In this document: piece after piece, positions 18,411 through 29,576 of the stretch
Layout of the letters: every line of letters starts with the position of its first letter
Position numbering within the stretch: the first letter of the stretch is position 1
NCBI GenBank assembly: GCA_963576735.1
Contig: OY755196.1
Span: forward strand, 8,847,912-8,911,911
From: Bedellia somnulentella
Taxonomy: Eukaryota > Arthropoda > Insecta > Lepidoptera > Bedelliidae
DNA length: 64,000 nucleotides
Reading direction: 5' to 3'
Program-made: the position numbers and the translations under genes
The notes under the pieces: model-generated
Told to the model about the DNA's origin: nothing
What the model saw: the letters and a program-made list of their open reading frames with translations, nothing else
The model's database searches: none

Positions 18411-21400
18411 ATGAAGAGAATTGACCATATTATGTACATTACCCTGGGTAATTTAACTGAAACAGACAATGTTGTACCGCCTAAGAGTGAGTATCTTGAT
18501 TTTTTGTTTATTAGCCTAAACTATTGAGTAAATCAAAAGCTTTTGTTTACTACCTACTAACTATTGTTACGTTTCAACAGGTAAAACTACAGCAAAATTA
18601 CCAAGATCCGAGTTGCAAGTGCAGGAATGCCTTAACGACGTTGGTAAGTTCGTTAATAACCATGTTTTAATTTTATTTCTTATTACAAAACCAAACAACC
18701 AAAAATATTAATAGGTACCGAAGATATGGGCACAAGTTTTTTCCTTAGATAAGGGCATGTGCCAACTGTAGGCAGTGAGACAGTCGGATGTTTATAGGTT
18801 GATGATAATAAAAACAGGTTACCAGTAAACAAGTATTTTTACATAAAGTACATTATAGGTTAGGTTACCTAGGTATTTACCAAAATTTTGCCACGAAACT
18901 AACCTAAGGGTAGATAATTTGCTGTTTATTTACTGTCTTCTATAAAATTGATTTTGATATGAGTAATTAGTGTTTTGCAGTGAGAAAAAATTTACACCTA
19001 CCTCTGTAGGGCAACAGTTTTATACTAGTTTTTGCCCCCGACTTCGTTCGTGTATTTTTGGTGCAACTTTAATATACTAGTTTTGATATAACGCTTTTTT
19101 GAAGGTTTGGGAAGTCTTTTCGAAGAACGTTTTTCTATACCAAAGAAAGTCTGTTTGTCAGTACATAGTGTAGCTATCCGAAATATTTTATATGTATTTG
19201 ATAAAAACTTTACTCCGTTAGCGTATGAGAGTATTAGCATAGAATAAAATTAACTTTTTTTTCCAGATGCAGCTGAAAACTTTGAAGTACCTGTTTCAAC
19301 AGCTGCTTGATCTTTGGAGTCAGATCACATGAAAAAAGATTGTGTATCCATCTCTGTTGAATCATTGCACTCACAATCTTTCTACGACGCTGATCCGTTA
19401 AATTCGGCTTTAAATGACGCAAAAAAGATAACACCTGAAATAGACCCACCTGCTAATCCGTTATGCTTACCCTTGACACCGGCTATAAGCAATGTGAATC
19501 AGGGAAAACAATGTTTTAACTCATTAGCAGCTCCTGGATACTTCCCTGCAACCCAAAAAAAAGATTACTTTGACTCACCTGCAGCTTCCTTGCACTGTCC
19601 TTTGACGCCTCTGGATAAAAAATGTTCAGACTCACCTGCAGCACCGCCATATTCGCCTTTGACCCCTGCAAACCAGAAAAAAGATTGCACTGACTCACCT
19701 GCAGCTTCCTTGCACTGTCCTTTGACACCTATGGATAAAAAATGTTGTTCAGACTCACCTGCAGCACCGCCATATTCGCCTTTGACCCCTGCAAACCAGA
19801 AAAAAGATTGCACTGACTCACCTGCAGCTTCCTTGCACTGTCCTCTGACACCTATGGATAAAAAATGTTGTTCAGACTCACCTGCAGCACCGCCTTATTC
19901 GCCTTTGACCCCTGCAAACCAGAAGAAAGCTTGCTTTGACTCACCTGCAGCTCCTTTGCACGTTCATTTGACGCCTGTGGATCAAAATAATTGTCCAGAC
20001 TCGTCTCTAGGTCATTTGCATTCTCCTTTGACACTTGTCTCGACTAATTGCGGTATTATACAAAATTCCAACTTTGAAGACTCACCTCTGCCTGCAATGT
20101 CTCCCAGCACTCTAGAGTTGTATAATACACTTACAGAATCAGTAAATCTTGAAGATTTTGAAATAATGGATTCTCCTTTAAGTGCTGGAGTGACAGCTAT
20201 TGATTCCAGAAAAAGAAGTCGCACAATTGAGGACACACCAAGCCCGCCGAGAGACTTTAGCCCTGACACTAGCACAGATTATGTGCCAGATTCCGATGAA
20301 ACCGATGAACTGGAGACCAATTACCACGACAAAACCTCACGAAGAAGGCGAAAAGTGACGGCAATGGTTCACAATAATTCAAATAATGAACCCGATAGCA
20401 GCAAGGAGCCTCCAGGTAATACCAACACAACTACCACACCTCAAATCGACGATGCCATAATAAATCTCAACCATGATGAACAGCAGCAGAACGGCCGGTG
20501 CAAAAAAGGACGTAAACGAAAGTATGCAGACTATACACTTGCAGAAAGAAAACAAAGAAAATATTCAAATTTACCATACCAGACAAAAACAAAAACAATA
20601 GAACCAAAAGTATTCAAGGACACAGAATGTAAATGCAAGCAAAAGTGCTCACAACTTATTCCCTCAGAAAAAAGGAAAGAAGTATTCACAAAATACACAT
20701 CGTTACAATCATATGAAGCTCAGCTGCTATTTATTATAAACAATGTAAAAGAGGTTCCAAAGAAGCGCAGTTACAAATCCGTAGTAAATGACGACAAAAA
20801 AATGAAACCAAAGACGTACCATCGGCAATATACGATAACTGGCAAAAAAGTTTGCAAGGATATGTTTCTCAGCACCTTCCAAATCACGAACCAAAAAGTT
20901 TCCACATGTCTTGCAAAACATCGTGCCAAATCCTATAACGACAAACGGGGCATTCTGCAAGGTGGCTGGAATAAAACACCACAAGAAGATATCGATTTCA
21001 TAAAAGATATCATCAACGCTTTACCCAAATATGAATCGCATTACAAGAGAGAAAATAATTCTCAGGCCATGTATCTTCAAACTGGTATGACCGTCCGTAA
21101 AATTTATGATCTTTACACCGAAAAACTGAGGGAAGTATACGGCCCAGAAAAAGAGTGCGTATCTTTGGGCACGTTAAAGACCATCTTTTACAAACACTTC
21201 AACCTGCGCTGCAACGTTTTAAAGGCAGATACGTGCAACAGATGTGATGTCTTTGCTAATAAATTACAGGATGCCAGATCTGCTGAAGATAAGGAAAGGA
21301 TTAGCAAGGAACGAGACGAACACCAGCAAAGAGCTGAAGATTTGAGAAAAGCGATGAATGAGGATTTAAAACGGGCCAAAACAAATGAGAAATTCGAATG

Positions 21401-22310
21401 TTTAACTTTTGATTTGGAAAAGACGCTTCCACTACCTCGGCTAGCCACAAGCATAATCTTTTACAAACGCCAGCTCTGGCTGTATAACAGCGGTATCCAT
21501 GCTGGATCAAACGACAGTGGACATTGCTATTTATGGGTTGAGGGAGAAGCTGGTCGGGGAGCTCAGGAGGTGGGCTCATGCTTGATTAAGTATATTAAAA
21601 CTAATTTGAGTCCAAAAGTGGAGCACCTGGTTTTGTGGAGTGACTGCTGCGGGGGTCAAAACCGGAACATAAAAATTATATTAATGTTACAAGCATTACT
21701 AGGTGCCCATGCGCACCTAAAATCAATAAGATTCAAATATCTTGAATCGGGCCACACATGGCTCCCAAATGACACAGATTTCTCAAAAATTAAAACCCAA
21801 CTAAAGTTTCATGATAGAATATATACGGCTGATGGCTATATTAATGTAATAAAAAGTTGCAAAAAAACAAAACCACTAACAGTTTACCAAATGCAGAAGG
21901 AAGACTTTTTGGGCACGAGCAAAATTGAGAAAAAAATCACTAACAGAAAAACTTTTGTTAATAAAGAAAAAGTTAACTGGCTCAAAACAAAAGAAATTTT
22001 GTTAATTAAAGAAAAGAAATACTCTATATACATGAGAGGTTCACAAGACAGCCCTTTTAACGAACTAAGTATAGAAAAGAAAAACAAAGGTGTGATAAAA
22101 AACATAACTGATACAGATTTGACCGTATTGTGGCCCGAGGGAAAGGAAATCGCACAAGCTAAACTGGATGACCTAAGGTCACTATACGACTTAATACCCA
22201 AGGACTGTCAGAAGTTTTACGACTCGTTAAAGGGCAACAAATCAGTAACAGATGATGTGGATGGGTTTGGTGGTAATCTCGATTTTGATGTGGAAGAAGA
22301 AGGTGCATGA
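18411..22310 (+). pseudogene. Transposon A transposase, three exons, one premature stop
   Basis: Exons 18,411-18,486, 18,581-18,643 and 19,267-22,310. Donors AAGA|GTGAGT and GTTG|GTAAGT, acceptors TTTCAACAG and TTTTCCAG; all phases join. A single TGA (19,308-19,310) interrupts the frame 14 codons into exon 3. After it, 998 codons are open. From 19,314: Pro-rich tandem repeats (about 85-220), basic nuclear-signal-like segments (RKRSR; CKKGRKRKYADY, about 400), a CKCKQKC cluster (about 438), CNRC (about 640), and coiled coil (650-690). Catalytic-like residues follow: D700 (CLTFDLEKTLPLP), D777 (LWSDCCGGQNRN) and E811 (LESGHTWLPND), with D777 and E811 separated by 33 residues. Probably DDE chemistry. 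Recently active, since only one lesion is seen. Confidence 0.72.
19563..19985 (+). repeat. Coding tandem repeat in transposon A
   Basis: Three to four units of about 126-132 bp. Each encodes DSPAASLHCPLTP and DSPAAPPYSPLTP half-units separated by Lys-rich linkers with Cys (KKDCT, DKKCCS). Copies 1-3 are nearly identical at DNA level, indicating recent expansion. The repeated S/T-P steps look like potential phosphorylation sites, which is an inference. Confidence 0.85.
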
Positions 22311-22748
22311 TTAGTTGGGAGTTTTCTTTGTTTTTCTGTAGGCAATTCTGGTGATTTAAGATGTTTTTGTTACTAAATACATTTTTTTTAATAAATAATT
22401 ACTTTGTAAACAAAAAATCGTTTGTTTTTGTAATGTTTTAATTGATTTCTTCCTTTTTTATTTACTTGTACTGTTTCTGCTAATTAAATTACTTTGCGAG
22501 TTAATGAAAACAGTCATTTAGCAGAAATGTTCCAAACCACATTTTTACTTAATATCTCGAAATATAAACGTTTTTGCCAAATTTCAATACGTTTGGCTAA
22601 AAATATATAAAAAATCGTGTCAATACAAACTTTAACACACATAACTTCTGAACAACATCATAGAGCGATACCATCTTGAACTTCAAACTCGATTTTCTCG
22701 AAAGTTACTTACTGAGGGTTGGAACATTTCTGCTAAACACGGTCCAAT

Positions 22749-24048
22749 TTATCCCGGCTTTATATTTCGATGGACGCAAAGATCGAACTCTTACGATGAT
22801 AAAACAAGGAGCAAAGTATTACAGGCAAGCTATACTGGAGGAACATATATCACTTATAAAAGAACCAGGCTCTATTTATTTAGGTCACATTACACCAACT
22901 TCCGGAACTTCTAAAATGATAGTAAAGGCAATCACAGAATATTTTTAAATGAAAACCTATGTATGGGTGATTTGCTGGCAATTGGATGCGACGGGACGAA
23001 TGTGAACGTTGGAAAGTATGCAGGAATCATAACGTTTACTAGAAATGCAGTTAAATAGACCATTGCAATGGATTGTCTGTCTGCTTCATATGAATGAGCT
23101 GCCATTTCGGCACTTGTTTGCACATATCGATGGCGCTACTTCAGGACCCAATACATATTCGGGAAAAATTGGAAAAGAGTTGGAAAAATATGAAATGAAA
23201 CCCGTTGTCCAATATCAGGCAATACCCTCAGAGCTGCCGCATGTGACCGCCCAAGATCTGAGCACAGATCAATCTTACCTGCACTGCATTGCGTCTGCTA
23301 TCTCGACCGGCGTATTTCCCGAAGATTTGGCAAAGAAGTCACCTGGAAAGATGTCACATGCTAGGTGGCTTACCCGGGCTAATCGTATTTTGAGGCTATG
23401 TGTTTCGACAAAATCCCCCTCAGTAGAGTTGACTATTTTAGCAACCTACGTGGTTAGGCTTTACGCTCCGACTTGGTTCGCTATCAAGACTCACCCTAGT
23501 TGCAAGGATGGTGCACTTCATTTGTGGAAGCTCATTTCCGCTTCTAGATACCTCCCAGCAAACCTAAAAGCCGTAATAGACCCTGTGATCACACGCAATG
23601 CCTATTTTGCCCACCCAGAGAAATTATTACTGGGAATGCTTACAGACCCGCATAAACACATTCGGGAGTTAGCCGCACGTCGTATCCTGAAGACCCGTAC
23701 CGTTACTGAAACAAAATTAAGACTTTTCCAAGTGCCTGCCCTGAACTTAAACGCTTCAACATCGTTGAATTAATTGATTGGCAGGAAAATATAACACAAC
23801 CTCCAATTCTCAAGAGTGTAAGCGACGAAGAACTGCAGTTATTTATAGCACAAAAAGGTGAAGGCGAACTGCTGTTTCTGCGCTTGCCATCACACACTCA
23901 AGCTGTAGAAAGAGCAGTGAAGACAGTGACCGAAGCCGCCAGCACATTATGCAGCAAATCTGCTCGAGAGGGCTTTATTAAATCACAAATAGAGTCTCGC
24001 AAATATATGCCGAAGTTCGACTGCAAGAAGGATTTTAGAGTAGATTAA
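22749..24048 (+). pseudogene. Protein X, C-terminal part (frameshifted)
   Basis: Resumes after transposon A with ALYFDGRKDRTL, EEHISLIKEPGSIYLGHITP and TSGTSKMI, stop at about 22,948. Shifted frames then carry AIGCDGTNVNVG, LQWIVCLLHMNELPFRHLF, TSGPNTYSGKIGKELE, FAIKTHPSCKDGALHLWK and VIDPVITRNAYFAHPEKLLL (23,045-23,773). Finally IVELIDWQ, LPSHTQAVERAVKTVTEAAS and ESRKYMPKF end at TAA (24,046-24,048). The combined order and the multicopy, decayed state suggest a mobile-element protein. I recall similar unnamed proteins in aphids, Hydra and parasitoid-wasp loci, but cannot assign a domain. At least two frameshifts. Confidence 0.6.
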
Positions 24049-25339
24049 AAGACATCTATATAATTTAAATATTGCTATTTCCTTCGCTATTTTATATTTT
24101 TTTTATTTAAATAAACAAGTATAATTCTTTTAACATGTGTTTTCATTAAATAAAAACATGTTTTTAGGAAAATTATATTTTTTTTCATAACTTCACTTAA
24201 AACCATTATTTTATAAATTTTGACAATTTTCAAATTAGATCCGGAGGCAAAAGATATAATCCAATCGCATTGATATTTCATATGTGTTATAAGTACATAG
24301 TGACACAACATTTCACCGCTATTACGTAAAAAAATAAGTACATTTTTTTTTCTTCATGCATTGGTGACCCACCCTATTAATTATATTAGATTAAAGATTG
24401 TGATATTTGTGATTCGTATCATAACTTCTTAAGTAACTCTGTCGATTATCTCAATCGATATTTTAGAGACTGCATATTCGTAACAAATAGTTCCTATTTT
24501 ATTCGTAGTTATTCAATATTTGTTTCATTAATTTAGGTTAAACTTTTATGTGATATTAAGTACGTTTTTAGGTTTCACCGTTAACGATATGTATCATATT
24601 TTGAGAACTTAAGTCTTATTTATTAGATATAAAAAACGTCAGTTTTGTTACATATTTTTAAATAATGACATACATTTTTAAAACGTAAAAATTATCGTAG
24701 TTCTGGTGACATAATTTGAAAAAATATTACACATATCATATTTTATTATTTTTTTCATTCGTATAATCTTTTTAAACGTAGTGTCAAAATGAATGATGAC
24801 ATACGTAAAGTTAGTAGGATGCATAAGATTTTTGCCTGATTAAACGACTGCTAATTTCTAACTAAAAAAGAGGTTTTATTATTCGTCATACATCACCATT
24901 AACGTCAATAACTAGCTGCCCTGGGCGGTTATGAATGGGATCTCCCTAATTATAACTAACAAGAGCAGGTAAAAGAGGTATATCATTTAGATTTTTATGA
25001 AAAAAACCTTCCAAGCATAAGTTAAAATAATATCAGTCAAATATTTCAGCGTTATCACTTGCAAAGCATTATTTTTAAAGCAATAAGTAGTATTCGTTTT
25101 ATTCGAATAGTAAAAAAATACTATTCGATTATTCGAATACTTGATTTTATCAAACAACTTGATTTTTAAAAAACACAAAAAAAATTTTTTTTTTAAATGT
25201 TTTATAGACTGCAACTTTTTGTCTCCACATGTCTCCGGGTTAGATTTTATATATGTCGTAGATCTAAGCCTAAACTTAATATTAAACATCACTTTCCATG
25301 CTCCTTTTTTGCTCTAACATTTTTTTTATTTTTTTTACA
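24049..25339. other. A+T-rich stretch, no gene seen
   Basis: Long A/T runs, no supported frame. Probably the 3' flank of the protein X element and 5' flank of the Transib-like element. I looked for CAC-starting Transib termini here and found none convincing. Confidence 0.5.
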
Positions 25340-27418
25340 GAGCAAGTGCTTAGTGTTTCGAAAATTGAATTTTTCGAAGAGTGGATTAAACACGATAAAG
25401 AAAACAGAAATTCACGCATTTTCGATTTTCTTTCGGTTAAATTTGATCTCTCAAATATAACCGAAGTATCCTTGCGTGAAATCACCAAGAGCATCGCTGC
25501 TAGCAGCACGAAAATAGCCCAGAAATGGAATAGTGCTAGTCGCATTAGGGAAAGGTTTCTCTCTATGCATAAAACATGGCTGGAGGGCACAGACTTTCAT
25601 TTCAAGGTGTCTGTTAACCCTCCAGTTACCAGCACTTCTACTGAGGGTGCTCAGCGACCGGGAAGACCTCAAAAGAGCTTTGAGGAGTCATCATATGAAA
25701 CAAAAAAACGACGTGTGGACGGCATCGTTTCTGAATGGAGTGCAAAAGAGTTGGCAATTGCTGCAGAAGTAGCTAGTAGATCGGAAGGCAAGCGGAACGT
25801 TGCCCAAGCTATAAAACGAGCGAGTGATGGAACAAGTGTTGAGCAAAATGTATCCTGCCCTAATGGAAGACTTCTCACCAATATTGAAGCGTGTGCCTAT
25901 TATATGGACGCTAAGTGTACAAGTCACACGTACAAAGCTACAAGGAAGTGGGAAATGAAGGCGGGACATAAAGTGTTACCATCATACTATAGTATACGTA
26001 AGTGTTTTTTATCCTGTTATCCCCCTTCGGAGCACATTTCTGTAACGGAAACACGCGCAGAAATTAAGCTACAATCGATTTTAGACAAAACTGCTGAGAG
26101 ATTAGTAAAAACACAGGAAGAAGTTATAAGAAGTGTGCTTCCACAAAATTCGTCATTCACTTTAATAAGTAAGTGGGGCTGTGACGGTAGTTCCGGCCAC
26201 AGTACCTACAAACAGAAATTTGAAGATCATGAGGCCACAGATGAGTTCTTGTTCGTATTTTGTTTCGTGCCATTACGTTTATATCATGGTGATATAATTG
26301 TTTGACAAAATCCCCACCCTTCTTCGACACTGAACTGCCGTCCTATAAAATTTATATTTTCCAAAGAAACCACCGATTTCACTGTAGCTGAAATTAATAA
26401 AGTGTTGGAAGAAGTTTCGCTCCTACTTCCAACACTATGTTCAGTTGGTGATACTCAAATTTCTATTGAACATAATTTTACCTTTAGTATGGTAGATGGT
26501 AAGATTTGTAACGCGTTGACGGAAACACGCTCTTCTCAAACTTGTTATATATGCAAAGCAACACCAAAAATGATGAACGAGCCCTTAACGGACACTTTTA
26601 GCGTAGAACACGATTTTGGCTTTGGTTTGTCCACTTTGCATGCTTGGATTCGTAGCTTTGAGTGCTTGTTACACATTAGTTATCGCCTTGACACCAAAAA
26701 ATGGCAGGCCCGAAGTGCAGATGAAAAACAAAGTGTGAAACAGCGCTCAGACAAATTCAAGTTGTTATTTAAGAAAGAAGGGTTGATAGTGGACAAACCA
26801 AAGCCAGGATACGGAAACACAAACGATGGAAACACAGCGCGTAGATTTTTTTGCTAATTCAGATAAGAGTGCAGAGATTACAGGTTTGAATGTTGAGCTC
26901 ATAAGAAAATTTGATATTATCTTAAGAACCCTTGCCTCAGGCTATGATATAAATTTAGAGAAATTTGAAGAAGCTTGTCGTGAAACGCGTGAGCTGTATC
27001 TAAGTCTGTATTCGTGGTATTTCATGCCCGTTACCGTGAATAAGATCCTTGTGCATAGTATACAGGTAATAAAGACAGCACTTCTTCAGATTGGACAGTT
27101 CTCCGAAGAAGCCCTAGAAGCGCGTAATGAAGACCTGCGCCGATTTCACTTGCACAATACGCGGAAGACGTCTCGCATTGCCACGAATACAGACCTATTA
27201 GTAATAGGCTATTACACATGCTTTTAACTACATCCGACCCTTTAATTAACGCCTTCAGAGATATGCCCAGGTAAAAACCTGAAAAGTTAAATTTGGAAGT
27301 TTTAAAATTAGTTATCCCGCCTTCAGTGCCCATTTCGCGACCTTATGTAATTATCCCTCGTAATGAAAATGATTACATAGAGTCGGATTCTTCAGATGAT
27401 GATAGTGATAGGGAATGA
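25340..27418 (+). pseudogene. Transib/RAG1-like transposase, two lesions
   Basis: Coding starts after a TTTTTTTTACAG acceptor and runs to about 27,418. Segments in order: GRPQKSFEESSYETKKRR; SPCY-like SYYSIRKCFLSCYPP; SKWGCDGSSGHSTYKQKF (first catalytic Asp region); MVDGKICNALTETRS, CYICKATPKMMN (zinc CxxC); FGLSTLHAWIRSFE (second Asp/His region analogous to RAG1 LHCDIGNA); GNTNDGNTARR; QFSEEALEARNEDLRRF (analogous to RAG1 EGNESGNKLFRRF, catalytic Glu); and an acidic tail ESDSSDDDSD. A TGA at 26,303-26,305 replaces an expected Trp without frame change. A T-run near 26,855 shifts the frame. Transib elements are relatives of RAG1. TIRs were not identified. Confidence 0.75.
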
Positions 27419-27779
27419 TTGTAACATATATAGAATATTATTTTTTAAGTAACTGACTTGTAAACATTTGTTTTTCATATTAGTTTTAAGTTTAGAAAAA
27501 TGTTTAATGTGGAAGAAATCATGATTTTTGAATTTATTTTAAAAAATATATATATTTTTTCATTTTTTGTATTTTTATTTACACTACCCCCCCCTCCCAT
27601 TTACCTTAAGTCATGAAATGTAAAAAAAAGTACAGAATACGTATGATTAAGCACATATAGAGCCATTCGAGTCGAAAAATAATTTTGTCCATCTAGCTGG
27701 TTCTACGCGAATCACTGTCGACGGTGTGAAGTTAGAAGCAAGCTAACGATGTTGAGCAAAACTCCAATAATATGGCGTC

Positions 27780-29221
27780 AGTTTGCGATTCGCTGTAGGA
27801 AAGCGTGTTTGTGCCAGTCGTCGGACAATGACTCCAAACTCAAAAAAAGGCCGATCTTTTACAGAATAAGAATAAAGAGAATATAGAAGAGGTGAAGAAA
27901 AAAATATTATTTAGTAAGGTGATCCAAAATCAACTCAAAGAAAATATAAGTTTGACAACGAATGATAATAAAAAGACGATATTTAAAAAAGTATTAAGTG
28001 GCAAAATAGTCAAGAAGTATAAGGTGTTGGACTAAATTAATATGAAACCTATAAGACAGTCATCTACTGCAAATAAAAGTTTGTTAGATATGACACGGAA
28101 GACAAGAAACGATAAAACAAATTCGAAGTTAGATCAAAAAGTCGCAGAGGTTTTTGAAGAAGATTGCAATAGCAGATTATGCCCAGGTAAAAAAGATAGC
28201 ATTACAAAAGGTAAAATAAAAAAACAGAAGAGATTGTTACAGGACACCATGAAAAATCTACACACCAAGTTTATAAAAACAAAAAATATAACGTTGAGTT
28301 ACACACTGTTTTGCCGCCTACGACCTTTTTGGGTTGTAACCCCAAACATCCACCAAAGAGAAACTTGTTTGTATGTAACTCATGCAAACATGGAGCTAAC
28401 CTTGGCTTCCCTAAAACAGGCAGACATCATAGATTTTCAAACTATCAGAGCATGCTTAATTATTTATGTTGCGACCGATACAATGAAAAATGTCTTATGC
28501 GAGAATGTCTTAACTGCAAATCACGTTTCATATGTTATCGTGAGTTCGACAATTCTGTTTTGATCAAATACTCTTCATGGCAATGTATTACAGAGGACAT
28601 TTTAGATACTAAAACCAAGAAAAAACGTAGGGTTCGAAAATATACGAAAATAACATTAAACTGTGCTCCAAAAGACATTGTGATGAAACTTGAAGAAAAC
28701 TTTGATATTTTTTTAAAGCATAAAGCAAATATAGTGCATCAATATGAAACCATTAAAAGCCTAAAAGATAACTTAACTGAAAAAGATGCTGTGATTCATA
28801 TGGACTTTTCCGAAAATTAAATTATATATTGTATTATAATTAAATTATAATACAATATATTCTTCAGAAGTTCAATCATTCCATTTTGGTGGGTCACGTA
28901 CACAAATAAGTTTGCATACTGTGGTCTTATATACCAAGGGAGAAACAAAATGTTTCGCAACAATGTCAGAAAACCTAAGCCATAATGTACCTGTAATCTG
29001 GGCTCATCTAAAACCAGTCATGGAACTCCTTCCGTCCTCGGTAGAAAACGTTCATTTCTTAAGCGATGGCCCTGTTACTCAGTACCGTAACAAAGATATG
29101 TTTTTTTACTAACTTTGTAAATTGATTGAAACCTATCCGAATATTTCTGATCTTACCTGGAACTGTCATGAAGCCGGTCATGGTAAAGGAGCTTCAGATA
29201 GTATCGGAGGGACATGTAAAC
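27780..29221 (+). pseudogene. Family B transposase, copy 1 (broken, 3' lost to a hAT insertion)
   Basis: Several frames in one order: IEEVKKKILFSKVIQNQLKE; CPGKKDS; YTLFCRLRPFWVVTPN with the Cys-rich LCCDRYNEKCLMRECLNCKS zinc region; AVIHMDFSEN (first D); FHFGGSRTQISLHTVVLY; HFLSDGPVTQYRNKD (second D); and WNCHEAGHGKGASDSIGG (E-x-G-H). It ends where a hAT begins at 29,222. A 41-bp palindrome replaces the residues after MDFSEN. A family of unnamed insect proteins. I interpret it as DDE-type because of the ordered acidic residues, shared with transposon A. Confidence 0.65.
28821..28862. repeat. Small perfect palindrome inside family B copy 1
   Basis: ATATATTGTATTATAATT is followed at once by its reverse complement. 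It sits exactly between the MDFSEN motif and the next conserved block. Family members at 37,874 and 63,760 have normal codons there, so the hairpin is an insertion. Confidence 0.75.
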
Positions 29222-29572
29222 CAGGGTTGATATGATTTAAATCACTTGGTTTAAATCACTGATTTAAATCGCGATTACAATCAAGTGATTTTTTTATAAA
29301 AATCTATGATTAAAATCAATACTTTTTTACTGCGACCAAATCAGGCAAAATGTGTCAAGGGACTTTCCCCGCAAAAACTACGGCACGCACACATGTGTAC
29401 AATGCAGTTTTGTTTACCTACACCGTTCGGGGATTCCCCAAAAATGGATTCGTTCGTTTAGACTTCGCCGGTCGGTCCTTCGTGATTTATTAGTGAAAGA
29501 ACAAGATGTCTGGACGAAAAAAAGATACTGTGTGGGCTAATTTTAAAGAAAAGAGGTCCGCTAGCGGCAAGT
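29222..29572 (+). mobile_element. 5' end of a hAT transposon with the start of its transposase
   Basis: Terminal CAGGGTTGATATGATTTAAA and internal ATTTAAATC repeats are hAT-like. An ATG at 29,506 opens MSGRKKDTVWANFKEKRSA, the N-terminus typical of BED-zinc-finger hAT transposases. It is cut off at 29,572 by piggyBac. The 3' half and the second target copy were not found. Confidence 0.7.
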
Positions 29573-29576
29573 TTAA

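Larger units (their letters stand above)
17726..22744 (+). mobile_element. Transposon A: DNA transposon with 27-bp TIRs and a spliced transposase gene
   Basis: Perfect 27-bp inverted repeats at 17,727-17,753 and 22,719-22,745 begin GGACCGTGTTTAGCAGAAA. CAAT occurs at both borders (17,722-17,725 and 22,745-22,748), a likely 4-bp duplication, though AAT fits equally well. The left subterminal region holds a cluster of CCAAGCCAC-type motifs. A second direct copy of the terminal motif lies at 22,517. The internal gene (18,411-22,310) encodes a large DDE-like protein. Superfamily not recognised with confidence; Sola-type 4-bp duplication elements are one candidate. Confidence 0.8.

Noticed and set aside
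19308..19310. Selenocysteine TGA in the transposase
   Set aside because: No supporting family knowledge or recognisable downstream element; a simple nonsense mutation is more likely.
24340..24380. GCATTGGTGACCCACCC as a Transib terminus (CAC-starting end)
   Set aside because: Only one end found, orientation faces away from the Transib-like gene, and no partner or 5-bp duplication was seen.
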